Assembly: GCA_030278955.1 (NCBI GenBank)
Contig: JAOANR010000005.1
Coordinates: 8,026,394-8,090,393, forward strand
Origin: Hygrophila difformis
Lineage: Eukaryota; Streptophyta; Magnoliopsida; Lamiales; Acanthaceae
DNA: 64,000 nucleotides
Direction of reading: 5' to 3'
The notes under the pieces were generated by a model that saw only the letters and a program-made list of their open reading frames with translations, ran no database searches and was not told the DNA's origin. A program made the translations under genes and the position numbers. This document shows positions 44,801 to 54,775 of the stretch, piece by piece (positions within the stretch are counted from its first letter, which is position 1; every line of letters starts with the position of its first letter).

Positions 44801-45692
44801 ATTTTTGTCTGTAAATTGTTCAATGGAAGATTGTGGATGATTACCATTTGATTTTGATTTTGGATATTTGTTCTCAAAATTTTCTTATTTGGTTCGATTC
44901 AGTTCGGTTCGGATTATACTATTTGCAAATAGGAGATTCGGAGAGAGCACATTTGTTATATGATAGTTCGGTTCAGTTCGGTTCGAGTAATTCGCGAATA
45001 GTAGGATTTTATCGATAAATTTCGGTTAACCAAAATTTTCAGTTCAGTTTCAGTTAGTAACTTCGAATATTTGCTCGGTTCGGTTCGGTTAGAAAATACC
45101 TGAAAAATTCCAAGTATCCGAACCGTGCCCACCCTTAATATGTATGATCATTTAGAATCCATATTTTAAGTTATGCATTTTAATTGTTAGTAGTTAAATA
45201 AAATTGTATACTGCCTATTAGCATGCTTTTGATAAATTTAATTAATGGCTTTGAAACCCCTTAAGCATATGCTATGTGTTAACTTACTCAGCACATTTTT
45301 TGCTGACCGAACCATATTTTTCTCTTTTTCTTTCAGAGTATGAGGAATGTGCATGATCATATGCATGCATGGGATCATTTGGGAAAAACGTTATTTTTAC
45401 ATTCTGCATTTACTTATGACTTACATAAACGAGCCTGTGTAACCCGTGTTTTGGCCATGTTGGCCCAATTTATATTCCGATGCAATATATATTTAAATAC
45501 TACTTTCTGCTGCAACTTAGATACTATTATTTTCAAATTATGTTACAATGGGCTGTTTTTAATTATTTTAAATATTTTAAATACTGCAATACCATAGCCG
45601 TGCATCTCTCTAGTGAGCTCGAAGAAGTCGTGTTTTACTAGGGAGGTGTGGCGGTAACATCCCGGCCTGGGTTATCAAATCCGGGGTGTTAC
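41857..45692 (+). repeat. 3' LTR of the gag-only element (interrupted)
   Basis: Collinear with 36646-39097 except for a 1334-bp hAT-like insertion. The final A of the expected TTACA end appears replaced by C. Confidence 0.85.
43804..45137 (+). mobile_element. hAT-type non-autonomous element nested in the 3' LTR
   Basis: Ends TAGGGGTGGGCA and (inverted) TAAGGGTGGGCA. The 8-bp flanks ATATGTGT (43796-43803) and ATATGTAT (45138-45145) match the empty site in the 5' LTR. Subterminal TTCGGTTCGG repeats lie near both ends (about 43925-43975 and 44895-45085). The middle (44160-44660) is GC- and C/T-rich, with an open frame of low-complexity Pro/Ser, possibly a captured gene fragment. No transposase was seen. 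Confidence 0.82.
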
Positions 45693-45934
45693 CCCCCTAG
45701 GCCTAAATGAGGTTTAAAGTCTTTTGTTTAAATGGTCATAGGAATGCATGCAACAAAAATGTAAAAGAGAAATAAATGAAAGAATAAGATGATAGAAGAA
45801 AATTCAAATCCCCAACCAGGTGGACATAATATAAAATAGATTGCTTTTACCATTGAAAAACTAAATATATATAGTTTCGCTTTTATATCTAAAATAATAA
45901 GAGCAACTGAAGAAAAAAAAACCCTTAAACTATT
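45693..45934. other. Spacer, no gene seen
   Basis: AT-rich flank between the gag-only element and a SINE. Confidence 0.45.
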
Positions 45935-45942
45935 AAAAATTC

Positions 45943-46120
45943 ACCAACAACAGTTGGCTTGAGTGGATTGGGGTTCTAGTCGCTTAAGCAATGTCTCGGG
46001 TTCGAGCCTTGTGTATGCAAAAAAATTACTTTGGGAGAGGTGCCTTTAATTGCCCATACAGATCATGGACGGATAGTCTTGGGTGTAATGTGGCCTGGGA
46101 TACCCGGTTACTCACCAAAA
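45943..46120 (+). mobile_element. tRNA-derived SINE, near full length (family S)
   Basis: A box A-like TGGCTTGAGTGG and a box B-like GGTTCGAGCC stand about 45 bp apart at the 5' end, followed by a body (TTGGGAGAGGTGCC...AATGTGGCCTGGGATACCCGGTTACTCACC) and an A tail. A short duplication AAAAATTC (45935-45942, 46118-46125) may flank it. Three truncated relatives are in this window. Confidence 0.75.
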
Positions 46121-47002
46121 AATTCGAATATATTATATGTTTGCATTATTAAGGTTCTAAAAATATCATTTTACGAATATGTTTTCCATTTTTACTATTA
46201 TCCCTAAAATTTTTAAAGAATACTATCTACACCTTTTTGTTATCTTTGCATTTTTTAAGGGGAAAAGAAGCAATTTCCAAAAGGTATATCCCAATCAAAA
46301 AATTATAAATTAATAATTAAAATAAATTTTTAGCAAAATACAGGCACCAACTTTATAATATTAGAAAAAACAATCAATTTCTCATTTCCATTGGAAATAT
46401 CATTTTAACACTCATCAACTTTTCAAAGTTTTTATTTTGGCCCTATTTTTTTTAGGAAAAAAAATAAGTTTTACTCCGCATTATATTATATTGTATAACA
46501 CCCATAAATTTATATTAATATTAAATATATATCTAATATATATATATATATGGCAAAGGGAATCTTGCTACGTATCTGGCAACAGTTGTTTCTTAACTAC
46601 AGTGTGGATCCTTGCCGCAATGCCCGACCCGGATCCATATTTCTGCCATCCTCCTCTCTTTTCCCGTGTGCCCTAAAAAGTCATCGATCTTCCTCCAATT
46701 TTGTTCTCCAATTTCCTCCAAGTTCTTCATCGGTCTTCGCCCTCGGGTCCTCGCCGTCCCCCGGCTCTCGTCGCCCTGGCCTTCTTCGTCGCGTTTCCGT
46801 TCTTCATCAATTATTTCACCTTCGTCGCGTTTCCATTGCCGTTGCTGCGCTGCCTTGCGGACCTGCCGCCCGCCGCGTATACCCTCGCCGTGCTCCGCCT
46901 CTGCCCCTGCTCGCTCCTCACTCATTGCGTGCGGCGTCTTCTCGCCGACCATCGACCCACCTGCTCGCTCCCCACTCCTAGGCTTCCGCCTTATCGTCGA
47001 CG

Positions 47003-47437
47003 CCATCGCATACGCCGAACCCGCCCGCCGCTTCCGCCCTTCCCCTCCGCGGCTCACGCTGTACTGGTGGGTGAGGTATGCTTCATTTACTTTTACTTTC
47101 CTGCAATAATAGTTGAATTTGATTCAATAATAGTTGTTTGGTTCTATTCTGCAATTTCAGTGATTCAACCATATACAAAAGCATAATGGAAGGTAAAATT
47201 GTTGCGATGTATTTGCCCCCATCGCATACGCCGAACCCGCCCGCCGCTTCCGCCCTTCCCCTCCGCGACTCACGCTGTACTGGTGGGTGAGGTATGCTTC
47301 ATTTACTTTTACTTTCCTGCAATAATAGTTGAATTTGATTCAATAATAGTTGTTTGGTTCTATTCTGCAATTTCAGTGATTCAACCATATACAAAAGCAT
47401 AATGGAAGGTGAAATTGTTGCGATGTATTTGCCCCCT
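47003..47437 (+). repeat. 217-bp tandem duplication inside the Helitron-like element
   Basis: CATCGCATACGCCGAACCCG begins two almost identical units (about 47004 and 47221), each including a TGGGTGAGGTATGC donor-like site and a TGCAATTTCAG acceptor-like site. If spliced, this would duplicate an exon border. Confidence 0.85.
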
Positions 47438-50260
47438 TTGTAAATAATAACATGGAATTCCTGTTAATTGTCAGGGTTGGGGGTGGTTTTGTTGTGGCAG
47501 AGGTTTAATTGAGCTATTTATAGAATTGGGGTTTTTTTTTTGGGTTTTTGATTTAATGACAAATCTAGGTTTACGCTTCTGCATTTGGGGGTCCTGATGG
47601 TTCGGAGGTCGAAAACCACGATCTGGGATTTCAATTTATAGTGTATGATTATAGTGTATGATTATCGGAGGTCCCAAATTATAGTGTATGATTATCGAAT
47701 ATGAATTTTTTCTTTGTTCTAGGCATATTGTTTAAATACATTTTCATATTTGGAAACTAGGTTATCAATTATGCATTTTTATTTTCTTTCATGCATCTTA
47801 TATAAATGTATTTTCCGTATGCAGAAAGTAGAAACTATGCTACAACCCATGGAGCTTTATTTTGGTTTTCTGGATTTGTTTCAATAAGAATTTTAATTTT
47901 TTGGAAGACCATCTTTGCATCTGTTTCTTCAAATTTTCTTGCTTATTCTTCGCCAGTATTCAACCACAAATCTCCAATTTTTGCTCTCTTGTTTTCTGTT
48001 TTGGTAAACTTGATTTTGCTCTTGCCTTGGGATTTCTTTGGAAGTTGGATTACTCTTTTTCACGGAGTCAATGCTTGCCATGAACAATATACTGTGAAAA
48101 TGGGTTCGTGTATAAAAGAAAAGTAGATCATTGGCATTGTTTTACAGTGAGATGTATCTAGGGGCATTTTGCCTATGCTCTTTATATGGTGAATTTAATG
48201 TACTTTTGAAGCTATACATTTAGCTTCACTTTCTGAGGCTGGATATTTATATTCACAAGTATTTCATGAAGAAAAAAATGAAGACCAGTGCTCAGGCCTT
48301 CAAAACTGAAGGAAGAGTCTCTTCTGGCCCTGTATAAACCATGAAGCTTGTAACCGGCCGTGCACTCCTACCCTCATCGCTGTTGCTCCCTCGAATTAGT
48401 TTCCTTTGCTTGACTTATTCTTTATTGATGATTGGTTTATTACTTTATTCTCATGTTGATTTTAGGTTTTCGTTCCCACCGTTCCCACCCTCCATCTCTG
48501 TGCATCCTCCTGTCTCTGGTATATGCCGACGCTGAAGCTTTGTAGGTTAGTTTTTCCTAGGTTATTTGTGCTTTTTGTTAGCTGCTGGTCTTTTTATTCT
48601 AATATTGAGTTTCTGTGATATAATGGTTGGATAGTTTACTTCATGTGGGCTGAATTCAATGGCTTTTTGTTTATATATGTGTTGGAGTTTGTGGCACTCT
48701 AATCCAATTTAAAAGGGAAGCTTTGTTTGGAAGAATTGTTTACTGTTATAGGATCCTACTATTAGATTAGATTAGATGCATTTATTGTCAACATGAACAA
48801 AATTGAGGATAATATCATACACCATTTAAAAGGGGTGTTTAAGGACAAACTTAGAAAGAAAAGCTTAATTCAACAACAGGATAATTGCAATCTACCGACA
48901 AATATATGACAATCAAACAATATGCAATCATGATCCTTGTGGCTGAGATCATCAGCAGCGCCCTCTATAGAATTTAGCAATAAATTTTCAACTCTTGTTT
49001 GACATATATTTTGCCTGCCTTTATTTCTACATCCAGCAATTGTACATTTTGTTTTCATATAGTATGAGAAACTTATCAATTATAATGAATATAATTGTAC
49101 TATACGTATAAACTAAATTTCATCTTTGGTGAATCTCCATTATTCAATTACATTCATATATTTTGCGGAAACACAAGTGTGGAAATATATTAAAGTTTTA
49201 CTGTGCTGGATCTAGCTACAAGGAGAAATATATTTTGCGGATTTCGATGTCATTTCGTGATTGTTGTTGTTCGTTGGTTGGTTGGGGATTGATATTTTAT
49301 TTGTTTAATTTGACCTCCTCTTTTTATGCCATTGCTAGCAGGATATACCGACTGCCTCCCCAGTTCTTGTTTTTGTGAAAATCGTTGCACTGATTCAGGT
49401 TAGCTTCCTCCCGATCGGAAATTAAGGTTTTGTCTAATGGTTGTAGAATTGCATTTAGATTTATATTTTTTCCTACTGTTTATATGATTTGGAATTATGC
49501 TAATATGTATAATTGCTCTGGCGCTCATTTTGTTGTGGTCAAATGCATCTATCCTATTAGCTTTTTTTGGTTTATGGGAATCTGGGTTCTGTTTGGTTCT
49601 GGATTTGATTTTTCGGGTGCAATTACTGTTATTTTTTCTTTTCGTTTTTCCCCAAAATTGATTTTCCATTGATTCTAGGTTCGTTCGATTTGAACCTGAA
49701 ATTTATGTTACTGTTTTTATTGTTTGAGGTGCATGATACAATTGGGATTTGGGATTTAGGAGATACTAATAGCATCTGTTCTGTTACTATAATTGGGATT
49801 TGGGAGATACAATAATAGCATATGTTTTGTTTGTGTTTATATGATTGAGCGAATTTTTATCTTCTGTTTGTTTGTTTCTGTTTTATTTTTATTTTTATTC
49901 TTTTACTGCAATGTTTGATCATTGTTGTTAGCAAGAAATTCGTTTCTGATCGGTTGTTTGTCTTTTTAATTTTAATTTATTTGGTTTCTTTGATGAATGA
50001 GAACTCAATTGGAATTTATTTCAGCTGTTTTTTCCCTTTTTTTCCCACTTCCAATTCGACTTCTTCCTTCTCCCGTGTTTAATGTGAATCTGCTGCAATT
50101 GTCAATAGATTATTGGTTTTGCCGATTCTTGGGGAATCTGGTACCCATTTGAATTGACTTTTCGAGCTGTTTAATTATTTGAGGTCTCCCCTTTTTCTTC
50201 CCTGTATGTATTTATAGCCTATGTTTGATTATATATTTCTAATTTGTATAATGAAAGTGA

Positions 50261-50442
50261 GAAACATTATCTAATCTGCGCAAACAAAACCTTCACTTTT
50301 AACTATCCTGTAAGTGTTAAATTCCTCAAGGTTAGGCTAATTACAGTATCTTTGTACTCTTGAAACATTATCTAATCTGCACATACAAAACCTTCAATTT
50401 TTACTATCCTGTAAGTATTAAATTCCTCAAGGTTAGGCTAAT
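50261..50442 (+). repeat. ~100-bp tandem duplication
   Basis: ACATTATCTAATCTG(C)...AAACCTTCA...TATCCTGTAAGT(G/A)TTAAATTCCTCAAGGTTAGGCTAATT occurs twice in a row. Non-coding. Confidence 0.75.
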
Positions 50443-50979
50443 TCCTCTAGGGTTTCGTTATTTGACTATTAATGTGGAGGTTTAATTCAATTTAGTATCT
50501 TTGAATTAATTTAACTTTACAATAATAGTGTTGATTGTAGTTACCAAAATGGGCATTCATAGAAAGGGATACCAAAATAATGCACTGATTGACAAGAATT
50601 AGTGAGCCTGAAATTCTCAGCAACATATAATGTATGAACAGAAAATGCAGAAGAAGGAGAAGCCATTTCAAAATAGACATTATGAAAATTGACAAAATAA
50701 CTTTATGTCTGTCTTCTATTGATTCCAATGTCGGTATGTTTTTCATTTGTAACAGTTTATCCTTCTTCAATCTAAGTATTTCAAATTTCTCATATATAAT
50801 CTGATAATGCATTTTGCTTTTGCATCCACTTGTGCATGCAACTAATTCATCATGGATTTATATTTTCTTTAAGAAAATTTTATTTTTAATGGGTCTTTGC
50901 TATTTATTGTACTCCAAGCATTTGGTTGTTTACAAACCTGTGTTTTTTATGGCGTTCACAGTCCTTCCAAGGTGAAGCT

Positions 50980-51579
50980 ATGCAAGGAAATGAAATATCC
51001 ACTCCACCACCTCCTCGTAGGAGTGCTCGACTCCGTCAATTACTTGGCGCACAGGTTCGGTAAATAATTTCTTCGTACATTGAAGTTGTATAAACAAATT
51101 TCTATTTCTCATTGGTTTCTTATTAATTGTATATATTTAATTTATATATTGACTAAATCGTTCCCTGTTTAAGATGCAAACCATGTTCTTTGTTCATAAT
51201 TTCAAGTTGTATGAACACATTTATATTTATTCTAAGTTTCGTATTAATCATTTTAATTTTTTCTATTGTGTTGAAATGGTTTTCTATCAGGATGCAAACC
51301 TCGTCGAATCCAGTCCCGTACCACCGGTTACTCTTCAGCAACGTATTAATGCTCGTCGCAATCATGCAGCCCAGCGCCATGCATATACAGCATATGAAAC
51401 AGAGGTATGCATGGACAATAATAGAAATTATTACGATGCATTGCTTCTTATTAATCGTATAAATTTTCTGTATATCGCTGCAAATGTTGCCTGTTCAGAA
51501 TGTAAATCACGTTGAAAGCAGCCCTCTTCCACAGTGTACCGAAAGATATGGCTACAACACATCTCAGCTCATATTGTAG
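50980..51579 (+). CDS. Small spliced gene in the Helitron-like element
   Basis: Three exons join without a frame change: 50980-51054 (MQGNEISTPPPPRRSARLRQ...), 51291-51404 (DANLVESSPVPPVTLQQR...) and 51499-51579 (NVNHVESSPLPQ... to TAG). Donors are CAG|GTTCGG and GAG|GTATGC; acceptors are CTATCAG| and TGTTCAG|. The product is 89 residues, basic, with Arg-rich patches and no known domain. Exons 2 and 3 begin with related text (VESSPVPP, VESSPLPQ), and a degenerate GATGCAAACC also occurs at 51173, suggesting exon duplication. It might be an N-terminal relic of a Helitron protein or a captured host fragment. Its extreme position next to the 3' terminus is notable. Confidence 0.45.
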
Positions 51580-51881
51580 TTTGTGAGTTTTGCTACATAG
51601 GATTTTTACTACTGTACGCTACTAAGTTACATTAGTATGAACCCCTGCCAAAAAAATTTCCCTTTCTTCCATATCTATAACAATTGGATGGGATGTTGTA
51701 GATTTGTGTTTTCATGTTCTCGATCAGGCAATATTCAGATTCCACCAAAATCCTACATGCCGACTACTCCGCAATTAAAATCGACACATCGTCACGCGCG
51801 GCGTCGCGCACGTTGTACGATTTCTAGTATATATATATATTTAAACCTAAAATATTAACAGAAATCAATAAGCTAAAAACT

Positions 51882-51976
51882 GTTTTGGGAGAGACGCCCT
51901 TAATTGTCCACGCAGATCCTTAAGGGATCAGTCTTGGATCCAATGTGGCCCGAGAATACCCGGTTATTCACCAAAA
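51882..51976 (+). mobile_element. SINE, 5'-truncated (family S)
   Basis: Matches the 3' half of 45943-46120 and is flanked by a perfect 15-bp duplication AATAAGCTAAAAACT (51867-51881, 51977-51991). The tRNA-like part is absent; the copy begins GTTTTGGGAGAG. Confidence 0.85.
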
Positions 51977-52107
51977 AATAAGCTAAAAACTTTTTAATTA
52001 GTAATAACTAGTCAATTTATCAAAAAAGTAATTCTAATATAATTATAATAAAAATTTATTTAATATTATTATATTTAAAGTTAAAGAATTTTAATATATA
52101 ATTTTAA

Positions 52108-53240
52108 ATTTTTTTTTTGGATAAGTCAATTCAATGGCCGGAGAAATACAAACATCACACGAAAGTATAAAAGAAAGAAGCAAAAAGAAACAATACAGAG
52201 GAAGAGACGGAAAGAGCACAAGACAGGAAGGAAAACAACAACATAACACTAGAAACTAGAACCTAGGCTAAATACCCAAGGTTTTCGCAGTTAAGTCTCC
52301 AAAGACGAAACCCGACGGGAATGCCCAAGTGGTAAAGAACCTCTCCTTCCACCCATCCTTCAAGAATCGTCTCCTGTTTAAACCCACGATTCCTCCAACG
52401 TTCCAAGAGAAAGCTTTAAAATTCTTCAAATCCATGAAAAAACTAAATAGATAGGGGGAGAGTAACCAACACCATATCACAAGTTCTAATCTTCCACAGC
52501 CTCACACTGCTTACCTTCTGCCTCCTCGTTCCCCTGCATTTCCACATCACAGTTGGGAGCATCTTCCTTTTTTGATTTTCCTTCCTCCCTTTCATGGCCT
52601 TGTTCCACCTGTGTGGACCAATCGCCTCCAATAATTTGAGGCCCTGAGTGATTAACTGGACTCTCACACTCAATTGTTCAGGGGAGTTGCCATTGGGCTT
52701 TTTTACAATGGTACATCCCTACTGGCCCATTCTCTTTGGCCCGATATCTGTCTCCTTGCCTTTACTTTTTTTAAGCCCATTGCTTTTTTCCCTATCCACT
52801 TTAATCCACTCTCCGCACTTCGGGTGGGAAGGAACTCCCACGTTTTCTTGTTCCTCCATCTGTGAGTCACGTGAATTCTCCACCCGCTTTTCTTCCTTAA
52901 ATGGGGCAACTACCTTATCACCTTTTCCCTCCTCTTTAGCCTCAGGTCCCTCTTTTGTATTTGATGGGTGGTCAACTCTTTTCAAAAGTGAGCCTTCTGC
53001 ATAGGGGTTGGAAAAAACCGCAGCCTTTCTGCTTTCTGAGGTTAGCTGTGCAGCTTTGTCCTTATTACCAATTGCATGCAAATCCTTCAGTCTCTCATTT
53101 GTCTGCTGTCGAGGAGTCACCCTAGCCAATTCTTCCTCCACCTTTGTCATCTTCTCCAGGCAAGCTTGAGTAGCATGTCCACCTTTTTCCTCTGGCATTT
53201 TTTCTGCAATTTGAAAGTGTTTGCAGTGTCCTTTCAAGCT
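52108..53240 (-). mobile_element. LINE remnant (ORF1 end and ORF2 ends)
   Basis: On the minus strand: a charged ORF1-like frame (53237-52719), then a frame with FKAFSWNVGGIVGLNRRRFLKD (52480-52268), the start of a plant L1-type endonuclease. This joins directly to a short tail ending FGDLTAKTLGI, so most of the endonuclease and all of the reverse transcriptase are deleted. It ends in an A tail (T run at about 52108-52119 on plus). Target duplication not found. Confidence 0.6.
52719..53237 (-). pseudogene. LINE ORF1-like fragment
   Basis: 172 residues, very hydrophilic, rich in Lys, Glu and Gln, starting MKGHCKHFQIAEKMPEEKG. GH-CKHF could be the end of a CCHC-type knuckle. ORF1 proteins of plant LINEs end in such low-complexity tails and bind the element RNA. 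The ORF2 start lies just downstream. It has no membrane segment or other domain. Confidence 0.45.
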
Positions 53241-53689
53241 TTACATTCATCTTGTGCTCGTAAATTGCTGTTTGGATTGGGATTGTACATATTTGAACGC
53301 CGATGGTTGAGGAATTTTTCTGACCGGATAATTCTATGCTTTTCTTACACTCCATTCCATTATTGTTCCACTCTCTACACACTATATATTTTTAATTCCA
53401 TTTTGGAGAGTGTTGGTGTATCAAGGGAAGGCTTTGATTTCTTGGCTTTTATTTGATTTACATGACAGGCGTCCATCCGGTCATCCTGTAACTCGGACGA
53501 ATTCCATTCCTTCGACACTGATTTTGGCATAATTAACCCCCAATTGAGTCCATGTCCAACTCACACTTCCAGGTATTTCCTCAAGTCCCACTTGTCCCCC
53601 GGAAAAAGGCTTGTCATTGGTAAGCCACTTTATCCGGTCAATGGGATTTGACCTCCTTAATCCAGTGCCACGTATGCCATTAAGGGGTC

Positions 53690-53800
53690 TGGGATGATTT
53701 TGGCCACAATTAAGCTAGTTAGAGGATGGATTGGAATAATTCAAAAATTATGTAACTATTTAAGAAATTTTCCAAAATTATTGGACCACTAGTTTTTTTT
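53690..53800 (+). repeat. Dispersed repeat, inverted partner of 35262-35395
   Basis: GGGATGATTTTGGCC...AGCTAGTTAGAGGATGGATTGG...AGAAATTTTCCAAAATTA, then a T run. Same family as 35262-35395, opposite strand. Confidence 0.65.
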
Positions 53801-54540
53801 TTTTTTTTTCTCGATTTGATACATATAGAAATCATGGATGTGGGGTTTCATTACTTTTTTCCCCCCCTTTACTACAACTATTAGTACAATATATACTAAT
53901 CCTTTTTAGTAAGCGCAAACTTTTTTATTTTTCACGCAATTCAATACATATTTTTAATTATTAATAATTTAAATTGTATAAAGAAAAAGCATAAAAAATA
54001 ATATTATAAAACTATATAATTAGACAAATCTAATATCTCACTTGGTTGGTTACTCAATGAAGAGTAACAATTATATAAATGGGGCAATTAAAAACCGGAA
54101 GAAGTATAATACTCATGTTCGTCATATCTACATTACTATGAGAGTTTATAAAAAGTGTTAATATAAACTAAATCAATAAAAGACTATAAATTTTTTTTAA
54201 AAAAAGTTACAACTAATTAATAACAAGACCAACACAATTTGAGATAAATCCTAATTTAATACGAAAAATAAATTGAGCCAATTAACAATCAACTTCATTA
54301 ACCATATATAATCTAAATGAACAAAAAGACTAAAAGTTAGCTAGGTAAAATTTATCAATTTCACAACAATAATAAAACGTCAATTCATACATATTTACTT
54401 TTATCCATGTTTCTTCTTATTGTAAATAACTTTAAAAAAAAAAAACCAAAAAATCAATAAATTAATCCTATAATAAACCCCGATACAGAGGGGAAAAACA
54501 AGAAAAGGAAAAGACCAAAAAAAAAAATAAATTAAACATT
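53801..54540. other. AT-rich spacer upstream of RPN9
   Basis: Very AT-rich, with no frame or repeat recognised. It probably contains distal promoter sequence only. Confidence 0.5.
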
Positions 54541-54555
54541 ATACTTCAGCCTTGT

Positions 54556-54613
54556 TGGGCTGTTATTTTGACCTTCAGCCTTTTGGGCTACCCAATTCAC
54601 TCGGCCCAGCCCA
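54556..54613 (+). promoter_or_regulatory. TGGGCT cluster (site II / proteasome-element type) in the RPN9 promoter
   Basis: TGGGCT at 54556-54561 and 54584-54589, and the inverse pair GCCCAGCCCA at 54604-54613, give four TGGGC cores in 58 bp, about 160-220 bp before the ATG. The first two lie in a near-duplicate CTTCAGCCTT...GGGCT. Known: TGGGCY sites bind TCP factors in housekeeping genes, and TGGGC is the core of the plant proteasome-related element bound by NAC53/NAC78-type regulators. The function here is inferred. Confidence 0.6.
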
Positions 54614-54775
54614 TATTCCTTTCTTTTGGAAAAAGAAACGATAATTTTAGAAATATATTCAAATACGCCAGTGAGTTACATTACATTGGCATTTCCACAA
54701 AAATCTCTCCATCCCAGCGGCTGACCTCACCGGAATTCTATACTGATTGTCTGGATTGAGCGGTGGAAGGAATTC

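Larger units (their letters stand above)
36646..45692 (+). mobile_element. gag-only LTR retrotransposon (TR-GAG-like)
   Basis: Two LTRs starting TGTAATACCCGAGAATTTTG (36646 and 41857) and ending GGGGTGTTAC(A). A tRNA-Met-type primer site lies at 39101 and a purine-rich stretch before 41857. The 2.76-kb interior encodes only gag, and no pol domain was seen. LTRs are about 2.45-2.5 kb once the nested hAT-like element (43804-45137) is removed. The left flank is CCACC; the right flank begins CCCCC, so the target duplication is not convincing and the right end may have changed. Known: such gag-only elements (TR-GAG) occur in many plants and rely on other elements. Confidence 0.8.
46532..51827 (+). 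mobile_element. Helitron-like element
   Basis: Starts TCTAATATATAT after an A (46531). Ends with a GC hairpin GCGCG-GCGT-CGCGC (51796-51809), 14 nt before CTAG (51824-51827), followed by T (51828). This fits the Helitron rules: 5' TC, 3' hairpin plus CTRR, insertion between A and T, no target duplication. No Rep or helicase domain was seen, so it is non-autonomous. It carries a GC-rich block (46600-47090), a 217-bp tandem duplication, and a small spliced gene near its 3' end. The 5' end is less certain than the 3' end. Confidence 0.6.

Noticed and set aside
45690..45700. Target duplication for the gag-only element
   Set aside because: Left CCACC against right CCCCC/CCCCT is not convincing, so the element is reported without one.
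46550..47186. Overlapping long frames on both strands in the GC-rich Helitron block
   Set aside because: Open in several frames because of GC-rich low complexity. No conserved domain.
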